A stretch of DNA of 64,000 nt from NCBI GenBank assembly GCA_934636105.1, contig CAKTZR010000011.1:1-64000 (forward strand). The letters run 5' to 3'. Shown here one piece after another: positions 14,402-23,287 of the stretch (position 1 is the stretch's first letter; the number at the start of each line of letters is the position of its first letter). The position numbers and the translations under genes were made by a program. The notes under the pieces were generated by a model. That model did no database searches. It was not told the DNA's origin and was given only the letters and a program-made list of their open reading frames with translations. This DNA is from an uncultured Clostridia bacterium (GTDB taxonomy: Bacteria > Bacillota > Clostridia > Christensenellales > Aristaeellaceae).

Positions 14402-15712
14402 TTACACTTCATCCCACGTCGTAATCTTCGGCACGGAATACGTCTGCTCGTCGCCGACTGTGAAGATCATCAATTCGCCGCTCTGCGCATCGACGAGCAC
14501 TTCTTCCGAATAAAACTCCTCCCACACGCCGTATTCATAGCCCCATTTCGCGTCGGATTCCTTCATCCTCTCCCAGTTCTGCTGATTTTCCTTCGTGATG
14601 TATTTCAGGCTGACCACCCAGCGCGGAATGGCCCAGGCGTAATCCGTCATATCCGGGTTGGAATAGAGCACATAGCCCAGCCGAATGGAATACACGTCGC
14701 GAACGTTGCCCGCGTCGATCTCCTTGCGGATGCTTTCCAGCACGCTGCTCAGCGGAACGAGCGGCACGTCGGCATATTCCACCGTGCGGATGCGCGCCAT
14801 GGTATTGATTGTCCGATAATCCTCCTCGTTGACAAAACGCGAACTCATGCCGTGATCCAGAACAGAAGAAACGCCAACAGCGTATTTTTCCATCTTTTCA
14901 ATCGTGCGATTGCTGGCCTGATCCGATACAAACATGACCGAATAATCCGACGCGCCCACATTGATGATTCCGCCCATGAGCGGCACGCCGCCGACCAGCT
15001 GCTCCGCGGTGATTGTGTAGTGGCCGGTATTTTGAAATTCCTTGCCCTCCCCCGTCTTATCCGTCAGGATTGAGCCGTAGACCTCGATCGTCTTGGGCTG
15101 AAGCACGAAATCGTCCTCCGGGAAGCACATATCGATGTCTTCTTTCCAAAGGCGCATTGCTTCGTTGACCGTCAGCGCGCTGCCGCGCAGGCTCGGTTTG
15201 TCCATGTCGATCTGCCACGGGAAATGGTAAGTCACGGGTTTGCCCCGCGGCACCATGCCCTCTCCCTGGCTGAAACGATACGCGCCGTGTTGAATCCACA
15301 AAGCATCCACCGCGTCGTAACCGACAATGTTGGTCTTCTTCTGGTTCACATAGTCGTTTTCATAGCCGAGGAAAAACTCGCTGCTCTTTCCGCCCAGCTC
15401 AACCTCGTCATATTCAATGCTGTCCTTCGAGCCGCCCTTTTTGCCCTGAATGATGTGGTTATATAGCTCCTCGCTGATCTTCGCGCCCTCCAGCGTCAAC
15501 ACGGGCATCGTCTCCACCTGCGGCACGATAATCGGCGCATCGAGCGTCAGCGGCCCGTTCGGCGTGTCAAAACTCTCCTGCCACGCGCCGCCCATCGCCT
15601 GTGCCTGCTCGTAAAGCTGCGAAACCGACACATAGTCCTGCGCCGACGCGGTCATGCAGGCTGACACGAGCAGCGCGCCCATCAGCGTTCCCAACGTTCT
15701 TTTCATGTCCAT
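14402..15712 (-). CDS. Secreted protein of unknown function
   Basis: 436 residues with a signal peptide (MDMKRTLGTLMGALLVSACMTASA); a cysteine at about position 19 allows for a lipoprotein. The mature part is acidic and soluble with no catalytic motif I recognise. Its C-terminus (WVVSLKYITKENQQNWER...EEVLVDAQSGELMIFTVG) resembles PepSY/YpeB-like beta-rich segments found in clostridial DUF6034-type proteins. It follows the DUF4179 gene by 11 bp and is probably the third gene of the ECF sigma operon, so it may be a surface protein controlled by that sigma factor. Confidence 0.7.
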   Translation of the reverse strand: MDMKRTLGTLMGALLVSACMTASAQDYVSVSQLYEQAQAMGGAWQESFDTPNGPLTLDAPIIVPQVETMPVLTLEGAKISEELYNHIIQGKKGGSKDSIEYDEVELGGKSSEFFLGYENDYVNQKKTNIVGYDAVDALWIQHGAYRFSQGEGMVPRGKPVTYHFPWQIDMDKPSLRGSALTVNEAMRLWKEDIDMCFPEDDFVLQPKTIEVYGSILTDKTGEGKEFQNTGHYTITAEQLVGGVPLMGGIINVGASDYSVMFVSDQASNRTIEKMEKYAVGVSSVLDHGMSSRFVNEEDYRTINTMARIRTVEYADVPLVPLSSVLESIRKEIDAGNVRDVYSIRLGYVLYSNPDMTDYAWAIPRWVVSLKYITKENQQNWERMKESDAKWGYEYGVWEEFYSEEVLVDAQSGELMIFTVGDEQTYSVPKITTWDEV

Positions 15713-15723
15713 CTTCCTTTCGT

Positions 15724-16923
15724 TCAGTTGAGTTCAATTGCTTCGTCCGCGTAGGCCGGGTCGATTGGCACGAGCGCAAGCCCGTCCGTCGTCTGCGGCA
15801 CGTCAAAGCGAAGGTGAATCACGTGCGTCTGCCCGTCGTATTCCATCCATTCGTTCAAATTGGGATAAGTCACGCCGTCCGCGAGGAGCGCATAGCCCTG
15901 CGGCGCGTAATCCGTCGGCGCATCGATCCGCACTTCGCCGGAGATATCCACATCGGACAGTGCCAGCGCCGCGTGCGCGGCATAGCCGTCCGCCGTGCCC
16001 TCACCCTTGAGCATCCAAATGTTTCCCGTCGCCGGCACGCTGAACGGCACATCCAGCATCGCCGCGCCGTCCATCAGCGTCGCTTCATACAGGCCGCTTT
16101 CGTTCTGGACATAGATCGTGTCGCTGATGATGACGGTGAGCACGAAATCCACCGTGCCGCCCGGCTGATACCCTTCCGGCAGTTCCACTTCGTAATACGC
16201 CCGAACCGTCTGCCCGTCCGTCTCCTCGACGCCGCTGTCCACCGGGCTTAGATACGTGCCGTCTGGCAGCTTCGCGCCGTCGCCGAGATAGGCGTTTCGC
16301 TTGACGACATAGCCGCAGGGATGGCCGCTCAACCACTTCGCCGCCGTTTCGTTTGGCGCTTCGCCCAGCCCCAGGTCAAAGCCATCCTCAAATCGTTCGC
16401 CCGGATATTCCATGTCCCAGCTGTCAAAGCCCGTCGCTTCGCCCTCGCCCAGCATCAGCCGCTCGTCATTGAGCTTGAGCGTATAGGCGTAGTAGAGCTT
16501 TCGGCCGTCGCAGTAGGCCTGATCGAGCGTCAGGTCATAGGTGCGGCCCATCTGCGCATTCAGCAGCTCGTCCCGCGTGGTCTGCGGGTTTTCGCGCTTT
16601 GCGCCGCCGACGGTCAGGCGCTTCGTTTCGCCGATTTGAACCGCCGCTTCCTCCAGCTTCTCCAATCGGTTATAACTCGTCTCATCCCGCTTTCCGGCCT
16701 GCATCTTCCCAAACAGCCCCAAGCCCGCCGCAACGGCCAGACTGCCAAGCGCCAGCACCATCACGACGGCCAGCACCAGCGCCAGCGAAATGCGCCTTTT
16801 CGCGACCCGCTCGCCCGAAATCCTGCGCATAATCGCGGGATAAAGCGACGGCCGGTTCTCCAAATCGGAAAATTCCGCGTCGATCTCGCGACGGATGATT
16901 CCCCGCAGTTCCTCGTCACACAT
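15724..16923 (-). CDS. DUF4179-type membrane protein, likely anti-sigma factor
   Basis: 399 residues. A cytoplasmic segment of about 40 residues (MCDEELRGIIRREIDAEFSDLEN) is followed by one transmembrane helix (about 44-68, ISLALVLAVVMVLALGSLAVAA) and a large outside domain (about 85-399) without catalytic motifs. This is the layout of DUF4179 proteins encoded with ECF sigma factors in Firmicutes. The start overlaps the sigma gene stop by 8 bp, so production is coupled. It most likely holds the sigma factor inactive until an envelope signal is sensed (inference from context). Confidence 0.75.
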   Translation of the reverse strand: MCDEELRGIIRREIDAEFSDLENRPSLYPAIMRRISGERVAKRRISLALVLAVVMVLALGSLAVAAGLGLFGKMQAGKRDETSYNRLEKLEEAAVQIGETKRLTVGGAKRENPQTTRDELLNAQMGRTYDLTLDQAYCDGRKLYYAYTLKLNDERLMLGEGEATGFDSWDMEYPGERFEDGFDLGLGEAPNETAAKWLSGHPCGYVVKRNAYLGDGAKLPDGTYLSPVDSGVEETDGQTVRAYYEVELPEGYQPGGTVDFVLTVIISDTIYVQNESGLYEATLMDGAAMLDVPFSVPATGNIWMLKGEGTADGYAAHAALALSDVDISGEVRIDAPTDYAPQGYALLADGVTYPNLNEWMEYDGQTHVIHLRFDVPQTTDGLALVPIDPAYADEAIELN

Positions 16924-17431
16924 GAAGTTCGTTCCCTCCCTGAAGCAGAAGCCGAAGTGCCTCCCGCGCCTTGTTCAGCCGCCTGTGGACGGTCGTCACC
17001 GACACCCCCAGCGCTTCGGCAATCTCGCTTTGATTCATATTTTCATAGTAAAACAGCAGCACAACCTCCTTGAGCTTCTTTGGCAGGCTCATGATCTGTT
17101 CGACCACCTCCGAGCGAACCTCCGTCTCCTGCGGCAGTTTAACGTCGTCCAGATTCACCATGCGCCCCAGATTTTGAAACCATGCCGTTCGCTGCATGTC
17201 CTTGCACACGTTGATCGCAATGCGGACCAGCCACGTCTTTTCGTTGCTCTCGCCGCGAAAGCTTTTCAGATTTCGATAGGCTTTGACAAACGTCTCCTGC
17301 ACCGCATCCTCCGCCATCGTCCTGTCCTTCAAATACATGCAGCACAGCCGCAGCAGGTCTTTTTCATACGTCTGTATCATTTCGCCGATTCTCTCCTCCA
17401 GACGATTGTCAGGGCCCTTGACAATATCCAT
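16916..17431 (-). CDS. ECF-type RNA polymerase sigma factor
   Basis: 171 residues with region 2 (YEKDLLRLCCMYLKDRTMAEDAVQETFVKAYRNLKSF) and region 4 (IMSLPKKLKEVVLLFYYENMNQSEIAEALGVSVTTVHRRLNKAREAL). Regions 3 and 1.1 are absent, as in the extracytoplasmic-function class. The sequence CGTCTAATTAAG at 17451-17462 on the minus strand, 20 bp before the start, contains a CGTC element typical of ECF -10 regions and may mark autoregulation. It heads an operon with a DUF4179 membrane protein and a secreted protein. AGGAGG precedes the ATG. Confidence 0.9.
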   Translation of the reverse strand: MDIVKGPDNRLEERIGEMIQTYEKDLLRLCCMYLKDRTMAEDAVQETFVKAYRNLKSFRGESNEKTWLVRIAINVCKDMQRTAWFQNLGRMVNLDDVKLPQETEVRSEVVEQIMSLPKKLKEVVLLFYYENMNQSEIAEALGVSVTTVHRRLNKAREALRLLLQGGNELHV

Positions 17432-17577
17432 TCCGTCTTCCTCCTTTCTGCTTAATTAGACGGACGAACCCCGCCATTTTTTACGCTTTTTGAAAATATT
17501 CCGTTTTTCTTTTCGTTTCGCGCGTCTTGACACTTTCCGCCCGCAGCCGTACAATATTTGTATATTTTGTTCGTCCA

Positions 17578-17787
17578 ATGCGGAAGGTTCAAGGGGGAAT
17601 GACGGATAACCTGCGCGCAATGGAGGCCGACGGGCTGATTACGCGCACGGTCTATCCCGAAGTGCCGCCGCGCGTGGAATACGCGCTGAGCGAATGGGGC
17701 GCGACGATGCGCCCCATTCTCGATGCGCTTGAACTTTGGGGGCGCGGCTACCAGCAAAAGGTGCGCGAATCGGAAACGGGAGTCTGA
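17578..17787 (+). pseudogene. Headless HxlR-family regulator
   Basis: The frame encodes GGMTDNLRAMEADGLITRT and a tail ending EYALSEWGATMRPILDALELWG, which is the C-terminal half of an HxlR winged-helix regulator. The first roughly 50 residues, including the CPV-x(n)-IGGKW start of the family, are missing. An intact promoter (TTGACA 17527-17532, 17 bp, TACAAT 17550-17555) still lies upstream, so an internal deletion removed the start. The short product is unlikely to bind DNA. Confidence 0.75.
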
Positions 17788-17792
17788 CCGAC

Positions 17793-18861
17793 ATGATGAC
17801 CATGAATGAAATGCGCGCGCTGATGGAATCGCTTTCAGCGATCTATACGGACGTCCGTCTGCTGGATGAGGAGGCCGTAAACGCCGTCTGCGAGGGCGCT
17901 TATACCGCTTCCTCCGGCGGCGCGTGCTACGCCTGCGAGCATAAGCGGCATTTTTCCCGCCGCTGCGCGGCCAAGCTGGCGCTCTCCTCCGGGGAAAAGC
18001 AATGCCGGATCGAGGTCTGCGGCGCGGACGTGATGCACATCACCGCCATCCCCTATTCAATCGACGGGAGCCGTATGTGCTGGAACTGATTCAGCGCACG
18101 CCGTGCCAGGGTACGCTGGACGCGGACAGCGGCGAGCGCATCATGCGGGAGATTTCCGGCTATAACACCAAGCTCTACCGCGACGCGATGACGGGCGCGT
18201 ATAATCGGCGCTATTATGAGGAAGTGGCGCGCAAAAACGCTGTCGTCTGCGCCGGAACGCCGGATCAGCCCGCCCTGCCGAACCTCGTCGAAGAAGCCAA
18301 GCCACAGATTCTCATCGTGGATGACTCCGAATTCAACCGCGAGCTGCTCAGCGAAATTCTGCGCGACGATTACCGCATTCTGGAAGCTGCGGACGGCCAA
18401 ATCGGCCTGGAGCAGCTGAGCCGCCACCGCAGCGATATCGGCCTGATTCTGCTGGATATCAACATGCCGGTGATGAACGGCTTCGAGGTGAAACGGCGAA
18501 AACAGCGAACACATCCGGCATATCCACACCCTCACCGAGCTTCTGCTCCACCGCCTGCTTGAAATCAGCGGCGAATACAGCCTTTCCGCCGAGCAGCAGG
18601 AGCGTATCCCGGCGGCCGCCGTGCTGCACGACGTGGGCAAAATCACGATCGAGGAAGCGATTCTCTGCAAGCCCGGCAGGCTTGACCGCCGAGGAATTTG
18701 AAATCATGAAGGCCCACAGCGCGCGCTGCTACCGGGAAGCCTATTCCCACGAGCAGGCCATGCAGATGATTCTCTCCGGCGAATGCGGCGCGTTCAATCC
18801 CCTGCTGCTCCGCTGTCTGACCGACGTGCAGAGCGAGCTGCGCGCCGCGCTGCATCCGTAA
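17793..18861 (+). pseudogene. Broken GGDEF / receiver / HD-GYP signalling gene
   Basis: Three frames of the plus strand carry pieces of one signalling protein in order. Frame 1 (17793-18070) is an N-terminal sensor-like segment. Frame 2 (about 18070-18495) reads YRDAMTGAYNRRYYEEVARKN, the opening of a GGDEF domain, then jumps to a receiver domain (ILIVDDSEFNRELLSEIL, LILLDINMPVMNGFEV), with the rest of the GGDEF domain deleted. Frame 3 (about 18495-18670) reads HIRHIHTLTELLLHRLLEIS and VLHDVGKITIEEAIL of an HD-GYP domain, and a last frameshift near 18675 restores LTAEEFEIMKAHSARCYREA. At least three frameshifts and one deletion make this a dead gene. Confidence 0.85.
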
Positions 18862-18881
18862 CGCTAAAAGAGGGACGCTTT

Positions 18882-20372
18882 TCAGCATTCCTCTTTTTTC
18901 ATGCCCATCGCGCGGTAAACCGCATCCATATCCAGCGCCCGGCGAACGCCGTCGGCCAGCAGGTCAAACTGCTGCTGTCGATAGGTCTCCATCGACATGA
19001 GCTTCGTCTGCGTCGGCGAAATGCCCCTGCGCGCGCAGAGCATTCTCACCATCGCACCCGTCAGTTCCCCGCTGTCAAACAGCCCGTGCAGATACGTGCC
19101 AAACACGTTTTCACAGACGCAGCCCTCCGGCGTGCCGTCTTCCAGCATGCACATCGGCGCGCCGTCAACCTCCGTCCGCCCGTTGTGGATTTCGTAGCCC
19201 GTCAGCCTTGCCCCGCCGAATTGCTCCTTCGCGACGGCGCGCACCTGCACGCGCCGCTTCTGCGCGTCAAACACCGTCCGCGTCGGCAGCAGCCCCAGCC
19301 CGGTCAGCGCCATCGGCCGACCGCTCTCCGTGCCCTGCGGATCGTCGAGCGTCCGCCCCAGCATCTGATAGCCGCCGCACACGCCGAGCACGGGCACGCC
19401 CGCATGCGCCAGCTTGAGCACCGCCGCTTCCAGCCCGCTCTGCCGCAGCCAGAGCAAATCCTCCATCGTGTTTTTCGTGCCCGGCAGAATCACCCAATCG
19501 GGCTGCCCCAGCTCCCGCGCGCGCTGCACATAGCGAACGCCCAGCAGCTCGTGCTGCTCCAGCGGCATGAAATCCGTAAAATTGCTGATGTGCGGCAGGC
19601 GGATGACGGCCACATCCAGCGGCTTGACCGCGCGGTTTGCATTCAGCCGCTCGGAAAGCGAATCCTCGTCCTCAATCTCCACATGCAGATACGGCACAAC
19701 GCCCAGCACGGGCAGGCGCGTCTTTTCCTCCAGCATCGCCAGGCCGGGCCGCAGGATATCCACATCGCCGCGGAACTTGTTGATAATCAGCCCCGCGATG
19801 CGCGCGCGCTCCTCCGGCTCCAGCAGCGCCACCGTGCCGTAAAGCTGGGCAAACACGCCGCCCCGGTCGATGTCGCCCGCCAGCAGCACCGGCGCATCCA
19901 CCAGCTTCGCCAGCCCCATGTTCACGATGTCGTCCGCTTTGAGGTTGATTTCCGCCGGACTGCCCGCGCCCTCGATGACGACGATATCCACATCTTCGCT
20001 CAGGCCGTCGAACGCGGCGAGGATATCCGGGATGAGCTGCCGCTTCATCTTGAAATAAGCCGCCGCGCTCATCTGCCCGCGCACCTCGCCGTTTACAATC
20101 ACCTGGCTGCCCGTGTCGCTGCTCGGCTTGAGCAGAATCGGGTTCATGCGCACATCCGGCTCGATGCCCGCCGCCTGCGCCTGTACGACCTGCGCGCGCC
20201 CCATTTCCAGCCCGTCGCGCGTGACAAAGCTGTTGAGCGCCATGTTTTGGCTCTTAAACGGCGCGACGCGGTATCCGTCCTGCGCAAAAACGCGGCACAG
20301 CGCCGCGCAGAGCAGGCTCTTGCCCGCGCCGCTCATCGTTCCCTGCACCATAATCCGCTTTGCTTTGCTCAT
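18882..20372 (-). CDS. cobQ: Cobyric acid synthase
   Basis: 496 residues. CobQ/CbiP amidates four side chains of adenosylcobyrinic acid diamide using glutamine and ATP. The N-terminal P-loop-like synthetase domain begins with IMVQGTMSGAGKSLL and PFKSQNMALNS, and the C-terminal glutamine amidotransferase domain has the nucleophile in VLGVCGGYQMLG and the H-x-E-like end GTYLHGLFD. The start at 20372 overlaps the cobD stop by 4 bp; the frame is open further upstream but only as a shadow of cobD. It is the last gene of the cobalamin operon, 20 bp past the end of a converging pseudogene. Confidence 0.95.
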   Translation of the reverse strand: MSKAKRIMVQGTMSGAGKSLLCAALCRVFAQDGYRVAPFKSQNMALNSFVTRDGLEMGRAQVVQAQAAGIEPDVRMNPILLKPSSDTGSQVIVNGEVRGQMSAAAYFKMKRQLIPDILAAFDGLSEDVDIVVIEGAGSPAEINLKADDIVNMGLAKLVDAPVLLAGDIDRGGVFAQLYGTVALLEPEERARIAGLIINKFRGDVDILRPGLAMLEEKTRLPVLGVVPYLHVEIEDEDSLSERLNANRAVKPLDVAVIRLPHISNFTDFMPLEQHELLGVRYVQRARELGQPDWVILPGTKNTMEDLLWLRQSGLEAAVLKLAHAGVPVLGVCGGYQMLGRTLDDPQGTESGRPMALTGLGLLPTRTVFDAQKRRVQVRAVAKEQFGGARLTGYEIHNGRTEVDGAPMCMLEDGTPEGCVCENVFGTYLHGLFDSGELTGAMVRMLCARRGISPTQTKLMSMETYRQQQFDLLADGVRRALDMDAVYRAMGMKKEEC

Positions 20373-21430
20373 GTCAGCGCCTCCCGCATGGCGGCCAAAA
20401 GCGCGTCGTTTTCGCGCCGCGTGCGCACCGCCGTTCTGTACCATGCGTCGTCCAGCCCCGGATAATTGCCGCAGCTTCGGATGACCGCGCCGAGCCGTTC
20501 CAGCCGCTCCCCCAGCGTCGCATCCGCACGAAAAAGCAGATAGTTGGCCTTTCCCTCGATGACGCGCAGACCCAGCGCCCGCAGGCCCGCGAGCAGATAC
20601 GGCCTTTCCGTCTCGATCAGCGTCCGAACCCGCGCCACATAGTCCCCCTGCTCCAGCGCCGCCAGCCCGGCCGCCTGCGCTAAAGAAGAAACGGCCCATG
20701 GCTGACCCGCGCTCCGCATCCGCGCAAGCAGCTTTTCGTCTGCGCAAAGGCCGTAGCCCAGCCGAACGCCCGCCATGCCGTAGAGCTTGGTGAACGCCTT
20801 CAAAATGAACAGGCTTGGATGCGCCGCCAGATTCGGCTTCATCGTCCAGGCTTCATGATCCGGCAGAAAATCGAGGAAACACTCGTCCACCGCCAGCATC
20901 GCGCCGACGGCCTCGCACTTCGCCAAAATCCGCCGCATGAGCGGCCTGTCCGCCGCCTGCCCCGTCGGGTTGTTCGGCTGGCAGAGAAAAACCATGTCGA
21001 TGGGCGGCTGAATCGCATCCAAAATGCCGTCGGTCAGCGCAAAATCATCGGCTTCGTTCAGCATGTATCGATGAATTTCGCAATCAACCGTTTCCAGCGC
21101 CGCCGCATATTCGGCAAACGTCGGCGCGAGAATCAACGCATGCTTTGGCTTCTTGGCCAGCGTGAGCCGGAAAATCAAATCCGCCGCGCCGTTGCCGCAG
21201 AGAATCCAATCTTTCGGCACGCCCTCCGCTTTTTCGAGCGCCGCGACCAGCCCGCGGCAGAGCGGGTCGGGATATTTGTCCGCCTGCGCCGCCGCTTCGC
21301 CGATGGCCCGCGCCACCGCATCCGGCAGGCCCAGCGGACTGACGTTCGCCGAAAAATCCAGCGCGTCATGCCCGTATCGCTCCCGATAGCCGACCGTATC
21401 GCCGCCGTGTACCAGCTTCATCATCTTCAC
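20369..21430 (-). CDS. cobD: L-threonine-O-3-phosphate decarboxylase
   Basis: 353-residue PLP enzyme of the class I/II aminotransferase fold that makes (R)-1-amino-2-propanol phosphate, the linker of the cobalamin nucleotide loop. The GGDTVGYRERYGHDALDFSANVSPLGLP opening is typical of CobD. The PLP lysine lies in FILKAFTKLYGMAGVRLGYG. Histidinol-phosphate aminotransferase is the nearest alternative, but the cobalamin operon position settles it. Both ends overlap neighbours by 4 bp. Confidence 0.92.
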   Translation of the reverse strand: MKMMKLVHGGDTVGYRERYGHDALDFSANVSPLGLPDAVARAIGEAAAQADKYPDPLCRGLVAALEKAEGVPKDWILCGNGAADLIFRLTLAKKPKHALILAPTFAEYAAALETVDCEIHRYMLNEADDFALTDGILDAIQPPIDMVFLCQPNNPTGQAADRPLMRRILAKCEAVGAMLAVDECFLDFLPDHEAWTMKPNLAAHPSLFILKAFTKLYGMAGVRLGYGLCADEKLLARMRSAGQPWAVSSLAQAAGLAALEQGDYVARVRTLIETERPYLLAGLRALGLRVIEGKANYLLFRADATLGERLERLGAVIRSCGNYPGLDDAWYRTAVRTRRENDALLAAMREALT

Positions 21431-22383
21431 CCCAAAATCAATCGAACGCCTGCCGCCAGCGTGAGCCCCAGCATGCTTGCGACGCGCATCATCCGGTTCG
21501 CCCGCAGGATGTCCCTCGGCTCAATCGCGCGCGTCGCGTCGCCGATGGTCGGTTTGTCGTAATATTCGCCGAAATACGTCGCCGGGCCGGCCAGCTGAAC
21601 GCCCAGCGCCCCGGCGCAGGCGCTCTCCGTCTGCGCGCTGTTCGGGCTGGCGTGGTTGCGCCGGTCGCGCCGCCAAATGCGCCACGCGCCCTTCGCGTCA
21701 TTGCCCGTCAGCGCCGCCGCGGCAATCCACAGCAGCGCCGCAATCCGGCTGGGCAGGTAATTCGCCGCGTCGTCCAGCTTCGCCGCCGCGCGGCCAAAGT
21801 TCAAGTATTTCTCGTTTTTATAACCCACCATGCTGTCCATCGTGTTGACGGCCTTGTAGGTCAGCGCCAGCGGCGCGCCGCCGAGCATCATATAAAACAG
21901 CGGCGCAATCACGCCGTCGCTTGCGTTTTCCGCGACCGTCTCCACGGCTGCCTTGGTCACGCCCTCGCGCGTCAGCTTCTCCGTGTCCCGGCCGACGATG
22001 CGGCTGACCGCCTTTCGCGCCGCGGGCAGGTCGTCCTTTTCAAGCTGGCGATAGACGTTCGTACTCTCCTGCGCAAGCCCCGTTGCCGCCAGCGCCTGCG
22101 CGCACCAGAGCAGCTCTGCCGCAAAGCCCAGCGCCGGGTGAATCGCCGCCAGCGCCCGGCAGACGCCGCCCGTCAGCAGCAGCGTGGCAACCGGAAGCAC
22201 AATCGCCAGCGTCAGCCCGCCGAGCCGTTCGCCCCGCGGCGTTTTCGGCAGGCGCTTTCTCAAAAAACGCTCCAGCGCGCTGATGGCTTTGCCCATGATG
22301 ACCACGGGATGCACCAGCCACGCCGGGTCGCCGAAAAGCCAATCCAGCGCAAAGCCGCCCAGCATCGCAACCAAAATGTTCAT
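21427..22383 (-). CDS. cbiB: Adenosylcobinamide-phosphate synthase
   Basis: 318-residue membrane protein of the CbiB/CobD family that joins the aminopropanol linker to adenosylcobyric acid. It opens with the family signature LDWLFGDPAWLVHPVVIMG and has about five helices, including LTLAIVLPVATLLLTGG. ATG 22383 has GGAGG 7 nt upstream; the longer frame would run into cobC. It follows cobC by 2 bp and overlaps cobD. Confidence 0.95.
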   Translation of the reverse strand: MNILVAMLGGFALDWLFGDPAWLVHPVVIMGKAISALERFLRKRLPKTPRGERLGGLTLAIVLPVATLLLTGGVCRALAAIHPALGFAAELLWCAQALAATGLAQESTNVYRQLEKDDLPAARKAVSRIVGRDTEKLTREGVTKAAVETVAENASDGVIAPLFYMMLGGAPLALTYKAVNTMDSMVGYKNEKYLNFGRAAAKLDDAANYLPSRIAALLWIAAAALTGNDAKGAWRIWRRDRRNHASPNSAQTESACAGALGVQLAGPATYFGEYYDKPTIGDATRAIEPRDILRANRMMRVASMLGLTLAAGVRLILG

Positions 22384-22385
22384 GC

Positions 22386-22976
22386 TCATTCCTCCGCATA
22401 GCTGACGGTTTCCACCACGCGCAGCGCCCGCCGCGCGCGCCATTCGTCAGCGCTCAATACAAAGCCGCCCGCAGGCGGCGCGTTCCAGCTGTAATACTCC
22501 TGATGCGGCTCGGCAAAGCGTTCAAGCGCCGCCATCTGCGTGCCGCCGTGTGCAACGATGACCAGCCATTCCTCCCCGCGCGCAAGCGCTTCATCCACCA
22601 GCGCTTCAAACGCGCGGCAGATTCTTTCACAGAAATCCGCCTTGCGCTCCCCGTTCGGGCAGGCGCTTTCGCACCCCGAAGCCAACCACGCGCAATAGGC
22701 CGCGTCGTCCTTCATTTCGTCGTAGGTGCGCCCTTCGAAATCGCCGAAATCCATCTCCCGCAGGCCCGGCGCGACAATCTGCCGCGCATGGGGAAAGAGC
22801 ACCTGCGCCGTCTGCGCCGTTCGGATAAGCGGGGTAACATAGACGGTTTCCGGCTCAAAATCGGCTTTTTGCAGCGCGGCTTTTCCATTGGACGACAGCG
22901 GGATATCCGCCGCGCCCTGATAGCGGCGCTGCTCGTTATACGCCGTTTTGCCATGGCGAAGCAGCACAATCAGCAT
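22386..22976 (-). CDS. cobC: Histidine phosphatase, likely alpha-ribazole phosphatase
   Basis: 196-residue phosphoglycerate mutase-like phosphatase. The catalytic RHG motif is in IVLLRHGKTAYNE, the second arginine in VTPLIRTAQTA, the acid E in LREMDFGDFEGRTYDE and the second histidine in VIVAHGGTQ. Inside a cobalamin operon it is best read as CobC, which removes the 5' phosphate from alpha-ribazole phosphate or cobalamin phosphate. Its start overlaps the short CobU-like gene by 7 bp. Confidence 0.85.
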   Translation of the reverse strand: MLIVLLRHGKTAYNEQRRYQGAADIPLSSNGKAALQKADFEPETVYVTPLIRTAQTAQVLFPHARQIVAPGLREMDFGDFEGRTYDEMKDDAAYCAWLASGCESACPNGERKADFCERICRAFEALVDEALARGEEWLVIVAHGGTQMAALERFAEPHQEYYSWNAPPAGGFVLSADEWRARRALRVVETVSYAEE

Positions 22977-23287
22977 GGCAGCTCCCCCTTGAGCACGGTC
23001 GGAATGCCGCAAAACATCTCGATCACCGTATCCGCGCGCGCGGCCAGCAGGCAGGCCAGCCGCCCGGCCGCTTCCCGCGTCCGGCGCTCGCCCGCATCCA
23101 TCGGCACAATGCCGCCGCCGATTTCCGTCGCCGCCACCACGTCGTAATCCGCCGCCAGCTTGTCCGCCAGCCGATCCAGATCGTCCGCATCCGCTGCAAG
23201 CTTCTGCACGTCGAAAATGAACCGCCCGCCGATCTTTTGGGCAAACGTCCGCTTGCCGCTGTACAGCGGCCCCGTGATGAAAATCAT
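22970..23287 (-). CDS. Short CobU-like P-loop protein
   Basis: 105 residues beginning MIFITGPLYSGKRTFAQKI, a Walker A motif of the type in cobinamide kinase, followed by DYDVVAATEIGGGIVPMDAGERRTREAAGRL, which matches the CobU segment with its conserved EIGxGIVP and R-x-x-R-E. It lacks the middle part of CobU and is about 60% of the usual length. The window also holds a full CobU (24020-24553), so this one may be a kinase-only or regulatory paralogue. GGAGG precedes the ATG and both ends overlap neighbours, so it looks intact rather than decayed. Confidence 0.75.
   Translation of the reverse strand: MIFITGPLYSGKRTFAQKIGGRFIFDVQKLAADADDLDRLADKLAADYDVVAATEIGGGIVPMDAGERRTREAAGRLACLLAARADTVIEMFCGIPTVLKGELPC

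Noticed and set aside
17527..17787. Functional 86-aa protein starting at ATG 17527
   Set aside because: That ATG overlaps the promoter -35 and the first residues are non-coding in character; only the HxlR tail is real.
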